Shown here: one piece after another, positions 35,399 to 42,925 of the stretch | How the letters are laid out: every line of letters begins with the position of its first letter | Numbering within the stretch: position 1 is the stretch's first letter | Assembly: GCA_002025645.1 (NCBI GenBank) | Contig: CP018783.1 | Coordinates: 1,116,001-1,180,000 of the forward strand | Reading direction: 5' to 3' | Length of the DNA stretch: 64,000 bases | Origin: Curtobacterium pusillum | GTDB taxonomy: Bacteria > Actinomycetota > Actinomycetes > Actinomycetales > Microbacteriaceae | Made by a program: the position numbers and the translations under genes | Notes under the pieces: generated by a model | Database searches by the model: none | The model's input: the letters and a program-made list of their open reading frames with translations, nothing else | What the model was told of the DNA's origin: nothing

Positions 35399-36823
35399 AT
35401 GACGTCCGCGCCCACCCGCCCCACGTCCCTCCGCGCACAGCTCGCCCGCCGCAAGCCGATCGAGCAACTGCAGGCCGAGGCCTCGGCGGGGGTGAACGGC
35501 GAGCCGCTCCGCCGGTCGCTCGGTGTCTGGCACCTCACGATGATCAGCGTCGGAGCGACCCTCGGCACCGGCATCCTCGTCGTGCTCGGCACCGCCGTGC
35601 CGCTCGCGGGCCCCGCCGTCTGGATCTCGTTCGTCGTCGCCGGTGTCGCTGCCCTGCTGTCGGCCCTGTCCTACGCCGAGATGGCCGGTGCGGTCCCGAC
35701 GTCGGGGTCGAGCTACTCGTACACGTACGCCACCATGGGCGAGGGGATCGCCTGGGTCTGCGGGTGGTGCCTCGTGCTCGAGTACGCCGTGTCCGTCGCC
35801 GCCGTCGCGGTCGGCGCGAGCGAGTACGTCGACGAGACCCTGCGCGTCTTCGGCCTCCACCTGCCCACGGCACTGTCGGCCCCTCCGGGCGAGGGTGGCG
35901 TCGTGAACCTGCCGGCCGCCGCCCTGGTCTTGCTCGCCACCGCCGTCCTGCTGCCCGGCGCCCGCGAGAGCGCCTGGGTGAACACGGTCATGGTCATCGT
36001 GAAGATCGCCCTGCTCGTGTTCTTCGTCGTCGTGGCGTTCTCGGCGTTCCAGGCGCAGAACTTCGAGCCGCTCGCGCCGATGGGTGCAGCCGGGGTGACC
36101 GCCGCGGCGTCCCGGCTGTTCTTCTCGTACATCGGCTTCGACGCCGCCTCGACCGCCGGCGAAGAGGCGAAGAACCCCCGCCGCGACCTCCCCCGCGCCA
36201 TCATCGGGTCGATCGCGCTCATCACCGCGCTGTACATCCTCGTGGCCATCGCCGCGATCGGTGCCCGGTCCTGGACGTCGTTCTCGTCCAGCGAGGCCTC
36301 GCTCGTCCGCATCGTCGTCGACGTCACCGGGCAGCCGTGGGTCGCGCTCGTGTTCTCGATCGGCGCGGTGATCGCGATCGCCAGTGTCGTGCTCACCGTC
36401 CTCTACGGCCAGACCCGCATCCTGCTGACGATGGCCCGGGACGGCCTCGTGCCGAAGGTCTTCGGCCGGGTCTCGCGGCGCACCGGCACCCCGATCGCGA
36501 ACACGCTCATCATCGGGCTCGTCGTGACCGTCGTCGCCGCGCTCGTGCCCCTCGGCGAGCTCGCGGACGCGACGAGCATCGGCACCCTCGTGGCCTTCGC
36601 CCTGGTGAACGTGTCCGTCATCGTGCTCCGTCGCACCCAGCCGTCGCTCGAGCGGTCCTACCGGGTGCCGCTGTTCCCCGTCGTGCCGATCCTCGGCGCG
36701 CTGTGCTGCGTGCTGCTCGCGGTGTTCCTCGGCATCGGTACCTGGATCGCGTTCGGCATCTGGATGGTCGCCGGCGCCGTGCTCTACCTGGCCTACGGCC
36801 GCCGCCACAGCACGCTGCGCTGA
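35399..36823 (+). CDS. APC family amino acid permease
   Basis: A 474-residue membrane transporter with about 12 helices. I chose the ATG at 35399 (MTSAPTRPTSLRAQLARRKP), which has GAGG 5 bases upstream; an earlier frame from 35336 adds 21 residues. The first helix region reads LTMISVGATLGTGILVVLG, the GxGI substrate/cation motif of the amino acid-polyamine-organocation family, and FFSYIGFDAASTAGEEAKNPRRDLPRAI is the signature loop of the cationic amino acid transporter (CAT/YfnA-like) branch. Probable importer of arginine or other amino acids (inference from the branch). No enzyme genes are adjacent. Confidence 0.9.
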   Translation: MTSAPTRPTSLRAQLARRKPIEQLQAEASAGVNGEPLRRSLGVWHLTMISVGATLGTGILVVLGTAVPLAGPAVWISFVVAGVAALLSALSYAEMAGAVPTSGSSYSYTYATMGEGIAWVCGWCLVLEYAVSVAAVAVGASEYVDETLRVFGLHLPTALSAPPGEGGVVNLPAAALVLLATAVLLPGARESAWVNTVMVIVKIALLVFFVVVAFSAFQAQNFEPLAPMGAAGVTAAASRLFFSYIGFDAASTAGEEAKNPRRDLPRAIIGSIALITALYILVAIAAIGARSWTSFSSSEASLVRIVVDVTGQPWVALVFSIGAVIAIASVVLTVLYGQTRILLTMARDGLVPKVFGRVSRRTGTPIANTLIIGLVVTVVAALVPLGELADATSIGTLVAFALVNVSVIVLRRTQPSLERSYRVPLFPVVPILGALCCVLLAVFLGIGTWIAFGIWMVAGAVLYLAYGRRHSTLR

Positions 36824-36853
36824 CGCGCCGCGGCCGGCTGCCCGCGGGTCCTT

Positions 36854-36908
36854 CCGCGAAAGCGACACTTTCCCGCCCGACTCCTGCGGCAGTCTGTCGC
36901 TCTCGCGG
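36854..36908. repeat. Intergenic palindrome, repeat family B
   Basis: The arms CCGCGAAAGCGACA and TGTCGCTCTCGCGG pair with one mismatch around a 27-base centre. It lies 31 bp after the permease stop and 58 bp before the convergent AbiEi/DUF559 stop, so it may act as a bidirectional terminator. Related to 38022-38060 and 48526-48578. Confidence 0.65.
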
Positions 36909-36965
36909 CTCGGACCGCCCGCCCCGGCGCCACGATGTCGCTCTGGCGCAACACCCGCACGCGCG

Positions 36966-37883
36966 TCAACGGCACGGGACACCCCGAGCGCGGAAGAGTG
37001 CCCGCAGGCGCTCGGGATCGACGAGGTGCGACCAGTCCGCGCGGACGACGCCGCGGACCTCAGGACGTGATCGCAGCCGGTCCTCGCGACGCTTCTCCGC
37101 CCACAGCACGTCCCGGGGATCCCGCCCCGCGAGCATCTCGGGATCTTCGTACTTCTGCCGACCATCGAACTCGAGCACGAGTCCTTCCCGAGGGAGCCAG
37201 AAGTCGACGCGGTCCACCGTCCCGTCCGACGACACGAACTCGTGCTGTGGCTCGAGGTCCGGACAGCCGAGCTCGACGGCGCGCACCGCGAAGAACGACT
37301 CGCCGACGGACTCGTGCCGGACGTCAGCGATCTCGAACGCGTGCTCCAGCCGGACGGATCCCCACGGTCCGGTCGTGGCCGCGACCTCCTGCAGTTCGTC
37401 GAACGGTACGCCGCTGCGCAAGGCGTGGTCGATCGCCACGACCGCGGCCGACAACGAGCCACGACGAGCCGTCTCGACCGCGGTCGACGCGAGCGATGCG
37501 TACTCGATTCCCCAGAAGCGCTTGCCGGAGATCTCCGTGGTCCCGGCGTGCATGGTGAGCCCCACGCGGTGCACATCGTGCGCGAGCGACGGCACGAGGG
37601 CGCGGGCCCGGTCCGTCCACGGGTCCAGCCGGGGTAGCCCGTGGAGCGCCGCGGCCGACTCGAGCGCGAACACCGCTCCCGGACGGAGGAGCGGGATGAC
37701 GGCGCGCATCCGAACGAGGTGCCGTGAGCGACCATCGAGTGCGTTCCACCCGGCGCGGTCGGCGTACACACCGTGCCGGACCCGCACCAGTTCGTCGGCT
37801 ACCCGACGCCGTTGAAGGTGCCTCGCGGCCGCTCGGTCGAGGTCATTGGTCCGGAAGAGGCGGATGGCGTTCGCAGGGTGCAT
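36966..37883 (-). CDS. AbiEi-like/DUF559 protein (winged helix + Vsr-like nuclease fold)
   Basis: A 305-residue protein from the ATG at 37883 (MHPANAIRLFRTNDLDRAA); the longer frame from 38006 is not supported. The N-terminal 60 residues look like the AbiEi antitoxin-type winged helix (ARHLQRRRVADELVRVRHGVYADR). The C-terminal 100 residues match DUF559, a Vsr/restriction-endonuclease-like fold: VDFWLPREGLVLEFDGRQKY gives the Asp...Glu-x-Asp metal site. Proteins of this build are abundant in Microbacteriaceae and unexplained. No AbiEii-type toxin gene is beside it, so it is not part of an ordinary toxin-antitoxin pair. It is flanked on both sides by family B repeats. Confidence 0.82.
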   Translation of the reverse strand: MHPANAIRLFRTNDLDRAAARHLQRRRVADELVRVRHGVYADRAGWNALDGRSRHLVRMRAVIPLLRPGAVFALESAAALHGLPRLDPWTDRARALVPSLAHDVHRVGLTMHAGTTEISGKRFWGIEYASLASTAVETARRGSLSAAVVAIDHALRSGVPFDELQEVAATTGPWGSVRLEHAFEIADVRHESVGESFFAVRAVELGCPDLEPQHEFVSSDGTVDRVDFWLPREGLVLEFDGRQKYEDPEMLAGRDPRDVLWAEKRREDRLRSRPEVRGVVRADWSHLVDPERLRALFRARGVPCR

Positions 37884-38021
37884 GGCGGCACTCTGTCGCT
37901 CGAGCCGGTCCGTCTGACGGACGCAAGCCGATCTGTGGAGAGATGCCGCGCCTCCAGGCCGTAGTGACAGCGCTGCCAAGGCGACAGTGCACAGCGAAGC
38001 CCGCACGCTCGTGCCGCCAGG

Positions 38022-38060
38022 GCGACAGAATCACGGCGATGGCGGGCAGGAAACTGTCGC
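38022..38060. repeat. Intergenic inverted repeat, repeat family B
   Basis: GCGACAG at 38022-38028 and CTGTCGC at 38054-38060 face each other around 25 bases; the right arm continues TTTCGCC. A half-copy of family A (CCGCGCCTCCAGGCCGTAG) is nearby at 37946-37964. The copy lies upstream of the AbiEi/DUF559 gene. Confidence 0.5.
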
Positions 38061-38121
38061 TTTCGCCGAACGGGCGGCCCGACCAGCACAGCCCGGGCCG
38101 CAGCGGCCCGCCCCGCACACG

Positions 38122-38157
38122 ACGAAGGCCGCCACCCCGAGGGGCAGCGGCCTTCGT
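38122..38157 (-). terminator. rplJL operon terminator
   Basis: An 11-bp stem (ACGAAGGCCGC / GCGGCCTTCGT) with a 14-base loop begins 16 bp after the rplL stop. Confidence 0.8.
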
Positions 38158-38173
38158 GACCGAACGGTCGAGA

Positions 38174-38557
38174 CTACGCGAGCTCGATCGTGGCGCCGGC
38201 GGCCTCGAGGGCCTCCTTCGCCTTGTCGGCCGTCTCCTTGTTGACACCCTCGAGGATCTTGGCGTCGGCGGTCTCGACGAGCGCCTTGGCCTCACCGAGG
38301 CCGAGCGACGTCAGGCCACGGACCTCCTTGATGACCTGGATCTTCTTGTCACCAGCGGACTTGAGGACGACGTCGAACTCGGTCTTCTCCTCAGCGGCCT
38401 CGGCCGGAGCAGCAGCGCCGGGGGCGGCGGCAGCGGCGACCGGGGCGGCCGCGGTGACCTCGAAGACCTCTTCGAACTTCTTCACGAAGTCCGAGAGCTC
38501 GATGAGCGTGAGCTCCTTGAAGGCCTCGATGAGCTCGTCCTGCGAAAGCTTCGCCAT
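38174..38557 (-). CDS. rplL: 50S ribosomal protein L7/L12
   Basis: The stalk protein that recruits elongation factors. Its 127 residues show the N-terminal dimerisation helix ([32 protein letters not shown]), an Ala-rich hinge (about 37-58) and the C-terminal domain ([35 protein letters not shown]). A perfect SD (AGGAGA, 6 bases) precedes the ATG. It lies 51 bp downstream of rplJ in one operon. The usual 4:1 excess over L10 is presumably reached through this strong SD. Confidence 0.98.
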   Translation of the reverse strand: MAKLSQDELIEAFKELTLIELSDFVKKFEEVFEVTAAAPVAAAAAPGAAAPAEAAEEKTEFDVVLKSAGDKKIQVIKEVRGLTSLGLGEAKALVETADAKILEGVNKETADKAKEALEAAGATIELA

Positions 38558-38608
38558 GATTTTCTCCTACTACTAGCTAGTACGTGTGGTTGATGAACGC
38601 GTGCCTGA

Positions 38609-39124
38609 TCAGGCCGCGGACTCCTGCTTCTCGCGAAGGGCGTCCACGGTGCGGACGGCCTGCGAGAGGGGTGCCTGGAACAGGTACGCAGCACCGAACA
38701 GCGAGGCCTTGAAGGCGCCGGCGAGCTTGCCGAGCAGAACTTCACGGGACTCGAGGTCGGCGAGCTTGTCCACCTCGGTCGCGGAGAGCGGGTTACCGTC
38801 GAAGTAACCACCCTTCACCACGAGCTCGGGGTTCGCCTTGGCGAATGCACGCAGCGACTTCGCGACGGCGACGGTGTCACCGTGGACGAAGGCGAGAGCG
38901 GACGGACCGGCGAGTTCGTCGTCGAACGACGAGATGCCGGCGTTGTTCGCCGCGATCTTGGTCAGCGTGTTCTTCACCACGGCGTACGTGGCGTGCTCAC
39001 GGATCGAGTTGCGGAGCTCCTTGAGCTGCGCGACCGTGAGACCGCGGTACTCGGTGAGCAGAACGGCGTTCGAGCTACGGAAGGACTCCGTGAGCTCGGC
39101 GACCGCAGCTTCCTTGTTCGCCAT
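38609..39124 (-). CDS. rplJ: 50S ribosomal protein L10
   Basis: Anchors L7/L12 dimers to 23S rRNA. 171 residues from the ATG at 39124 ([33 protein letters not shown]), with AAGGAGAACC directly upstream; a 13-codon upstream extension lies in the leader. The N-terminal domain ends near residue 125, followed by the L7/L12-binding helix. In bacteria the L10-L12 complex represses its own operon by binding the mRNA leader (established), and a leader of that type is present here. Confidence 0.98.
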   Translation of the reverse strand: MANKEAAVAELTESFRSSNAVLLTEYRGLTVAQLKELRNSIREHATYAVVKNTLTKIAANNAGISSFDDELAGPSALAFVHGDTVAVAKSLRAFAKANPELVVKGGYFDGNPLSATEVDKLADLESREVLLGKLAGAFKASLFGAAYLFQAPLSQAVRTVDALREKQESAA

Positions 39125-39305
39125 GGTTCTCCTTGGGGGTCTTGCCGGCAGCCCCAGGTCCACGAACGAAAAAAGCTCCGGCGCAGAGGCTCGGAGCTGC
39201 TCCCCCGAGAACGGAAGGAGTGGTTCGGAACACCTGCGCGGGATGCCTCACGTGTGAGGACCTTCGGTTGCGACGCAAGCGCAGCAACATCCGGCGGTCT
39301 TTGGC
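39125..39305 (-). ncRNA. Ribosomal protein L10 leader with attenuator hairpin
   Basis: About 180 nt of untranslated leader lie between the promoter and rplJ. The 5' part holds the hairpin TCCTCACACGTGAGG and the conserved-looking CGCAGG segment, as in L10 leaders. The 3' part holds GCTCCGAGCCTCTGCGCCGGAGC followed directly by six T residues (39168-39173), the best Rho-independent terminator in this window, placed before the gene. The likely mechanism is premature termination when L10(L12)4 binds the leader; the family is known, the detail here is inference. Confidence 0.75.
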
Positions 39306-39312
39306 TTCGAGA

Positions 39313-39341
39313 ACTGTACCAGATGCCGTGGACGGCACCAA
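39313..39341 (-). promoter_or_regulatory. rplJL promoter
   Basis: -35 TTGGTG (39336-39341), 17-bp spacer, -10 TACAGT (39313-39318) on the minus strand; a good match to the housekeeping sigma consensus in the right place for the L10 leader. Confidence 0.65.
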
Positions 39342-39346
39342 ACACC

Positions 39347-39388
39347 GGACTGGAGGCGCGGGGCGGGCCCGCCCCGTGCCTCCCGTCC
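39347..39388 (-). terminator. Hairpin upstream of the rplJ promoter, repeat family A
   Basis: GGACTGGAGGCGCGGGGCGGG and CCCGCCCCGTGCCTCCCGTCC pair over 21 bp with two mismatches. It lies 98 bp after the sensor kinase stop and shields the rplJ promoter from readthrough. Member of the CTGGAGGCGCG family. Confidence 0.65.
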
Positions 39389-39433
39389 GTCAGTCGGTGC
39401 GTTCCGACCCATCTCGCGCGCGTTGGAAAGCGG

Positions 39434-39478
39434 AAACGCGCGTTGGAGGCAGAAACGAACGACCTCCTACGCGCGTTT
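39434..39478. repeat. Intergenic palindrome, repeat family C
   Basis: AAACGCGCGTTGGAGG and CCTCCTACGCGCGTTT pair with one mismatch over 16 bp. Partial extra copies flank it (CGCGCGTTGGAAAGCGG on the left, CCTCCTACGTGCGG on the right, reaching into the kinase stop). It shares CCTCCTAC with 47466-47514. It lies just after the kinase gene. Confidence 0.6.
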
Positions 39479-39485
39479 CGACCTC

Positions 39486-41024
39486 CTACGTGCGGTTCGG
39501 CACGTCGGACCAGGTGTCGGCGGCGGGAGCGTCCGTCGACTCGGGTGAAGCCGGCGACGCGGTCGCTGCTGCAGCGGCGTCCGCCGGCTGCTCCGCCGGC
39601 AGGTGCACCGTGAACACGGTGTCCCCCGGCTCGCTCGTCACGTCGACGGACCCGCCGTGCGCCTGCACGACCGCGTCCACGATCGCGAGCCCGAGACCCG
39701 TCGACCCCGCGGAACGGGAGCGCGAGCTGTCGGCGCGGGCGAACCGTTCGAACAGCTTCGGCAGGAACTCCGGGTCGATGCCCTGCCCGGTGTCCCGCAC
39801 GGTGAGGTCCACGCCGGAGCCGGAGTCCGACGGCGCGAGCCCCACGGTGATCCGGGTGCCGTCCGGGGTGTGGGTCCGGGCGTTCGTGACCAGGTTGACG
39901 ATGACCTGGTGCAGCCGCGCGGCATCGCCGACGACGACCACGGGCGAGTCGGGGACGTCGACCTCGATGGGGTGCTCGGGCGATGCGGCGTGGGCGTCGT
40001 TCACGGCGTCGAACACGAGCCCCGTCAGGTCCACGTCGTCGAACTGGATCTCGCGGCCCTCGTCGAGGCGGGCGAGGAGCAGCAGGTCCTCGACCATCGA
40101 GGTCATCCGGATCGACTCGGACTCGATGCGGCCCATGGCGTAGACGACGTCCTTCGGCAGGTCGCCGCCCATGCGTCTGGTGAGCTCGGCGTACCCGCGG
40201 ACCGACGCCAGCGGGGTACGGAGCTCGTGCGAGGCGTCGGCGACGAACTGTCGGACCTTCTGCTCGGAGCGCTCGCGGGCCTGCATGGCACCGGCGATGT
40301 GCCCGAGCATCCGGTTGAAGGCGCTGCCGACGCGGCCGACCTCGGTGCGGGGGTCGGTGTCGGGGACGCGGACGTCCTGCAGGGCGTCACTGCGCTCGAG
40401 TGGCATCCGCGCGACCGTCGAGGCGGTCTCGGCGACGCGCTCGAGCGGCCGCAGGGACCGACGGACGACGACCGCGGCGACGACGGATGCGGCGACCAGG
40501 GCTGCGGCGACGACCAGGATGACCACGAGGAGCAGTGATCGGACGCTCTCGTAGACGGGTGACATCGGGAGGCCGACCACCAGGACGGCGTTGCCGACAC
40601 CGGCGTTGTCGACCTGCACGGCGGCGACTCGGTACCGACCGAGCGATCCCTGCAGGTCCATCGTCGCCGGGTCGACGCCCACCTTCACGTCACCGAGCCG
40701 GTCGAGCTGCGCGCTCGACAGGAACGACCGTGAGCCGTCGTCGTTCAGCACGATGCCGCCGGCGCCACCGCCCGCGACGTAGTAGGCCGTGAGCGTCCCG
40801 GCGGCCTGCCCGAGCGGCTGGAGCGCATCGTCGTTCGGCCGCTGGCCGTTCGGGTCGCCCTGGCCGAACTTCGTGCTCGCGCGGCTCGTCGCCTTCTGCA
40901 GCTGCCCGTCGATCGTGCCCGTCTGGATCGACGCGAGCGCGATGATGCTGCCCGCGCCGATGACCGCGCTGACGGCGACGACGAGCGCGACGATGCTCAG
41001 GACGAGCCGGCGGCGGAGCGTCAC
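39486..41024 (-). CDS. Two-component sensor histidine kinase
   Basis: A 512-residue membrane kinase. The GTG at 41024 overlaps the regulator stop (GTGA, 4 bp); the longer open frame runs into the regulator. Layout: helix 7-29, extracellular domain about 30-165, helix about 167-190 (LLLVVILVVAAALVAASVVAAVVV), HAMP, HisKA with the phosphorylated His in FVADASHELRTPLASVRGYAE, and HATPase with the N box (VNLVTNARTHTPDG), G1 (DTGQGIDP), F (KLFERFARAD) and G2 (STGLGLAIV) boxes. The C-terminal 40 residues are Ala/Pro-rich. Cotranscribed with the OmpR-type regulator. Signal unknown. Confidence 0.94.
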   Translation of the reverse strand: MTLRRRLVLSIVALVVAVSAVIGAGSIIALASIQTGTIDGQLQKATSRASTKFGQGDPNGQRPNDDALQPLGQAAGTLTAYYVAGGGAGGIVLNDDGSRSFLSSAQLDRLGDVKVGVDPATMDLQGSLGRYRVAAVQVDNAGVGNAVLVVGLPMSPVYESVRSLLLVVILVVAAALVAASVVAAVVVRRSLRPLERVAETASTVARMPLERSDALQDVRVPDTDPRTEVGRVGSAFNRMLGHIAGAMQARERSEQKVRQFVADASHELRTPLASVRGYAELTRRMGGDLPKDVVYAMGRIESESIRMTSMVEDLLLLARLDEGREIQFDDVDLTGLVFDAVNDAHAASPEHPIEVDVPDSPVVVVGDAARLHQVIVNLVTNARTHTPDGTRITVGLAPSDSGSGVDLTVRDTGQGIDPEFLPKLFERFARADSSRSRSAGSTGLGLAIVDAVVQAHGGSVDVTSEPGDTVFTVHLPAEQPADAAAAATASPASPESTDAPAADTWSDVPNRT

Positions 41025-41761
41025 GAGGTGGGCTTGATGACGTACCCGACGCCGCGCACCGTGTGGATCATCGGGGTCTCGCCGGCGTCGATCTTCTTGC
41101 GCAGGTACGAGATGTAGATCTCGACGACGGAGGACTTGCCACCGAAGTCGTACGACCACACGCGGTCGAGGATCTGTGCCTTCGACAGCACACGACGTGG
41201 GTTGCGCATGAGGAAGCGGAGGAGCTCGAACTCGGTAGCGGTCAGCTCGATGGACCGGCCGGCGCGGTGCACCTCGTACGACTCCTCGTCCAGCACCAGG
41301 TCGCCCACGACGATGCGCGAGTCCCCCGCCTCGGAGATCGAGATCTGCGAGCGACGGATGAGCCCGCGGAGGCGTGCCACGACTTCCTCCAGGGAGAACG
41401 GCTTCGTGACGTAGTCGTCGCCACCCGCGGTGAGGCCGGTGACGCGGTCCTCCACGGAGTCCTTCGCGGTGAGGAACAGCACGGGGGTGTCGTCGTTGTT
41501 CTGCCGCAGCCGGCTGAGCACCTGCAGTCCGTCGAGGTCCGGCATCATGACGTCGAGCACCATGGCGTCCGGCTTCCACTCGCGCGCCGTCGTCAGTGCG
41601 TCCTGCCCGCCGTTCGCGCTCTTGACGTCCCAGCCCTCGTAGCGGAGCGCCATGGACAGGAGGTCGGTGAGGCTGGCCTCGTCGTCGACGACGAGGATGC
41701 GCAACGGGGTTCCGTCGGCACGCGTGAGGCGCGGGGCTGCTGCAGGCTGGGAGATGGTCAC
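41021..41761 (-). CDS. OmpR-family response regulator
   Basis: A 246-residue DNA-binding regulator. I chose the GTG at 41761 (VTISQPAAAPRLTRADGTPLRILVVDDE); the open frame reaches 42640 without homology. The receiver domain (about 20-135) has the acidic pair VDDE, the phosphorylated Asp in VLDVMMPDLDG, LTAKD and the Lys in VTKPFS. A winged-helix Trans_reg_C domain follows (about 150-240; LLRFLMRNPRRVLSKAQILDRVW, VVEIYISYLRKKID and HTVRGVGYVIK). Coupled to the kinase by a GTGA overlap. Target genes are not evident; the divergent acyl-CoA-dehydrogenase-like gene starts 106 bp away. Confidence 0.94.
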   Translation of the reverse strand: MTISQPAAAPRLTRADGTPLRILVVDDEASLTDLLSMALRYEGWDVKSANGGQDALTTAREWKPDAMVLDVMMPDLDGLQVLSRLRQNNDDTPVLFLTAKDSVEDRVTGLTAGGDDYVTKPFSLEEVVARLRGLIRRSQISISEAGDSRIVVGDLVLDEESYEVHRAGRSIELTATEFELLRFLMRNPRRVLSKAQILDRVWSYDFGGKSSVVEIYISYLRKKIDAGETPMIHTVRGVGYVIKPTS

Positions 41762-41866
41762 GTCTTCGAGTATCGAGAGTTTCCTATGAGCGGTCTGTGG
41801 AGCGACCGTCGACGCTCTGTGGATTCCCGAGCAGGCACTCGGCGTCCGCTCCGTACCGTGAGCGGC

Positions 41867-42925
41867 ATGCTCCGATCCTCGGCCTGGCCGGCCTCCGCCC
41901 GCACCGTCGACACCGCTCGGCTCGAGGAGTCCGCACGGGTCGCGGCGTCGGCCGGGAGGCACGGCTCGGCCCCGGCGGACCGCCTCGCGTTCGCCCGGTC
42001 GGTCGCCGCCAGTGCCCCACTCCTGTCCGCCGGGACGGCCGGCGGGGCCTTCGCGGCGCTCGCGGCCGTCGGCGCGGCCGACGTCGCGCTCGCGCGCACG
42101 GTCGAGCCGCACCTCGACGCGCTCGGGATCCTCGCCCAGGCCGGGGTCTCCGCACCGGAGGGCTCGACGTGGGGCGTGTTCGCCGCCGAGGGGCCGGGGC
42201 TGCGACTCACGGCGACGTCGGGCGGATCCGGCGGCTCGTTCGCGCTCGACGGCACGAAGCCGTGGTGCTCCCTCGCGTCGACGCTCTCGAACGCGCTGGT
42301 CACCGCCCACGTCGGGAACGACCGGCAGCTGTTCGCGGTCGACCTCCGGCAGGACGGCGTGACCGTGCACGACGAGGCCTGGGTGGCGCGGGGCATGCCG
42401 GACGTGCCGAGCGGCCCGGTCGACTTCGACGGAGTGCACGCGACTCCCGTCGGGGATCCCGGCTGGTACCTCACCCGTCCGGGCTTCGCCTGGGGCGGGA
42501 TCGGTGTCGCAGCGTGCTGGTGGGGCGGGGCGGTCGGGCTGGGCCGGGTCCTCCGTGACCTCGCCGTGGCGCGGCCGGCGTCCGAGTTGCTGCAGGCCGC
42601 GCTCGGTGCGACGGTCGCCGACCTCGCCGATGCCGAGCACGCCCTCGCCGACGCCGCCGCCCGGATCGACGCCTCCGATCCCGCGTCGACGTCCGACGAC
42701 GACTGGTCGCTGCTCGCCCAGGTCGTGCGGTCACGCGTCCGCCGCGCGGTCGACGCCGTCCGGATCCGGGTGGTCGCGACGATCGGCCCCGCTCCCCTGA
42801 CCGCCGACCCGGCGATCGCGGCACGGGTCGCCGACCTCGAGCTCTACGTCCTGCAGGACCACGGCGAACGAGATCTCGCCCGCATCGGCCGGATCGTCGT
42901 CGAGCGCGGCGGTGTCGCGTGGTGA
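41867..42925 (+). CDS. Acyl-CoA dehydrogenase-like protein, first gene of a coupled trio
   Basis: A 352-residue cytoplasmic protein distantly related to acyl-CoA dehydrogenases. The N-terminal half is Ala-rich and helical; the middle domain shows WGVFAAEGPGLRLTA and FALDGTKPWCSLASTLSNALVTA, matching the flavin-contacting LxGxKxW(I/C)(T/S) strand of the family; the C-terminal half is helical (DAVRIRVVATIGPA). The catalytic glutamate of classical members cannot be placed by eye, so the reaction is unclear. Its stop overlaps the next start by GTGA. The context (deacetylase-methyltransferase, glycosyltransferase) points to oxidation of a glycan- or lipid-linked intermediate rather than beta-oxidation (inference). 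Confidence 0.8.
   Translation: MLRSSAWPASARTVDTARLEESARVAASAGRHGSAPADRLAFARSVAASAPLLSAGTAGGAFAALAAVGAADVALARTVEPHLDALGILAQAGVSAPEGSTWGVFAAEGPGLRLTATSGGSGGSFALDGTKPWCSLASTLSNALVTAHVGNDRQLFAVDLRQDGVTVHDEAWVARGMPDVPSGPVDFDGVHATPVGDPGWYLTRPGFAWGGIGVAACWWGGAVGLGRVLRDLAVARPASELLQAALGATVADLADAEHALADAAARIDASDPASTSDDDWSLLAQVVRSRVRRAVDAVRIRVVATIGPAPLTADPAIAARVADLELYVLQDHGERDLARIGRIVVERGGVAW

Noticed and set aside
36966..38006. AbiEi/AbiEii toxin-antitoxin system
   Set aside because: No AbiEii-type nucleotidyltransferase gene lies next to the AbiEi-like gene.
41762..42640. N-terminal extension of the response regulator
   Set aside because: It lies opposite the acyl-CoA-dehydrogenase-like gene and has no homology; the GTG at 41761 gives a normal-length regulator.
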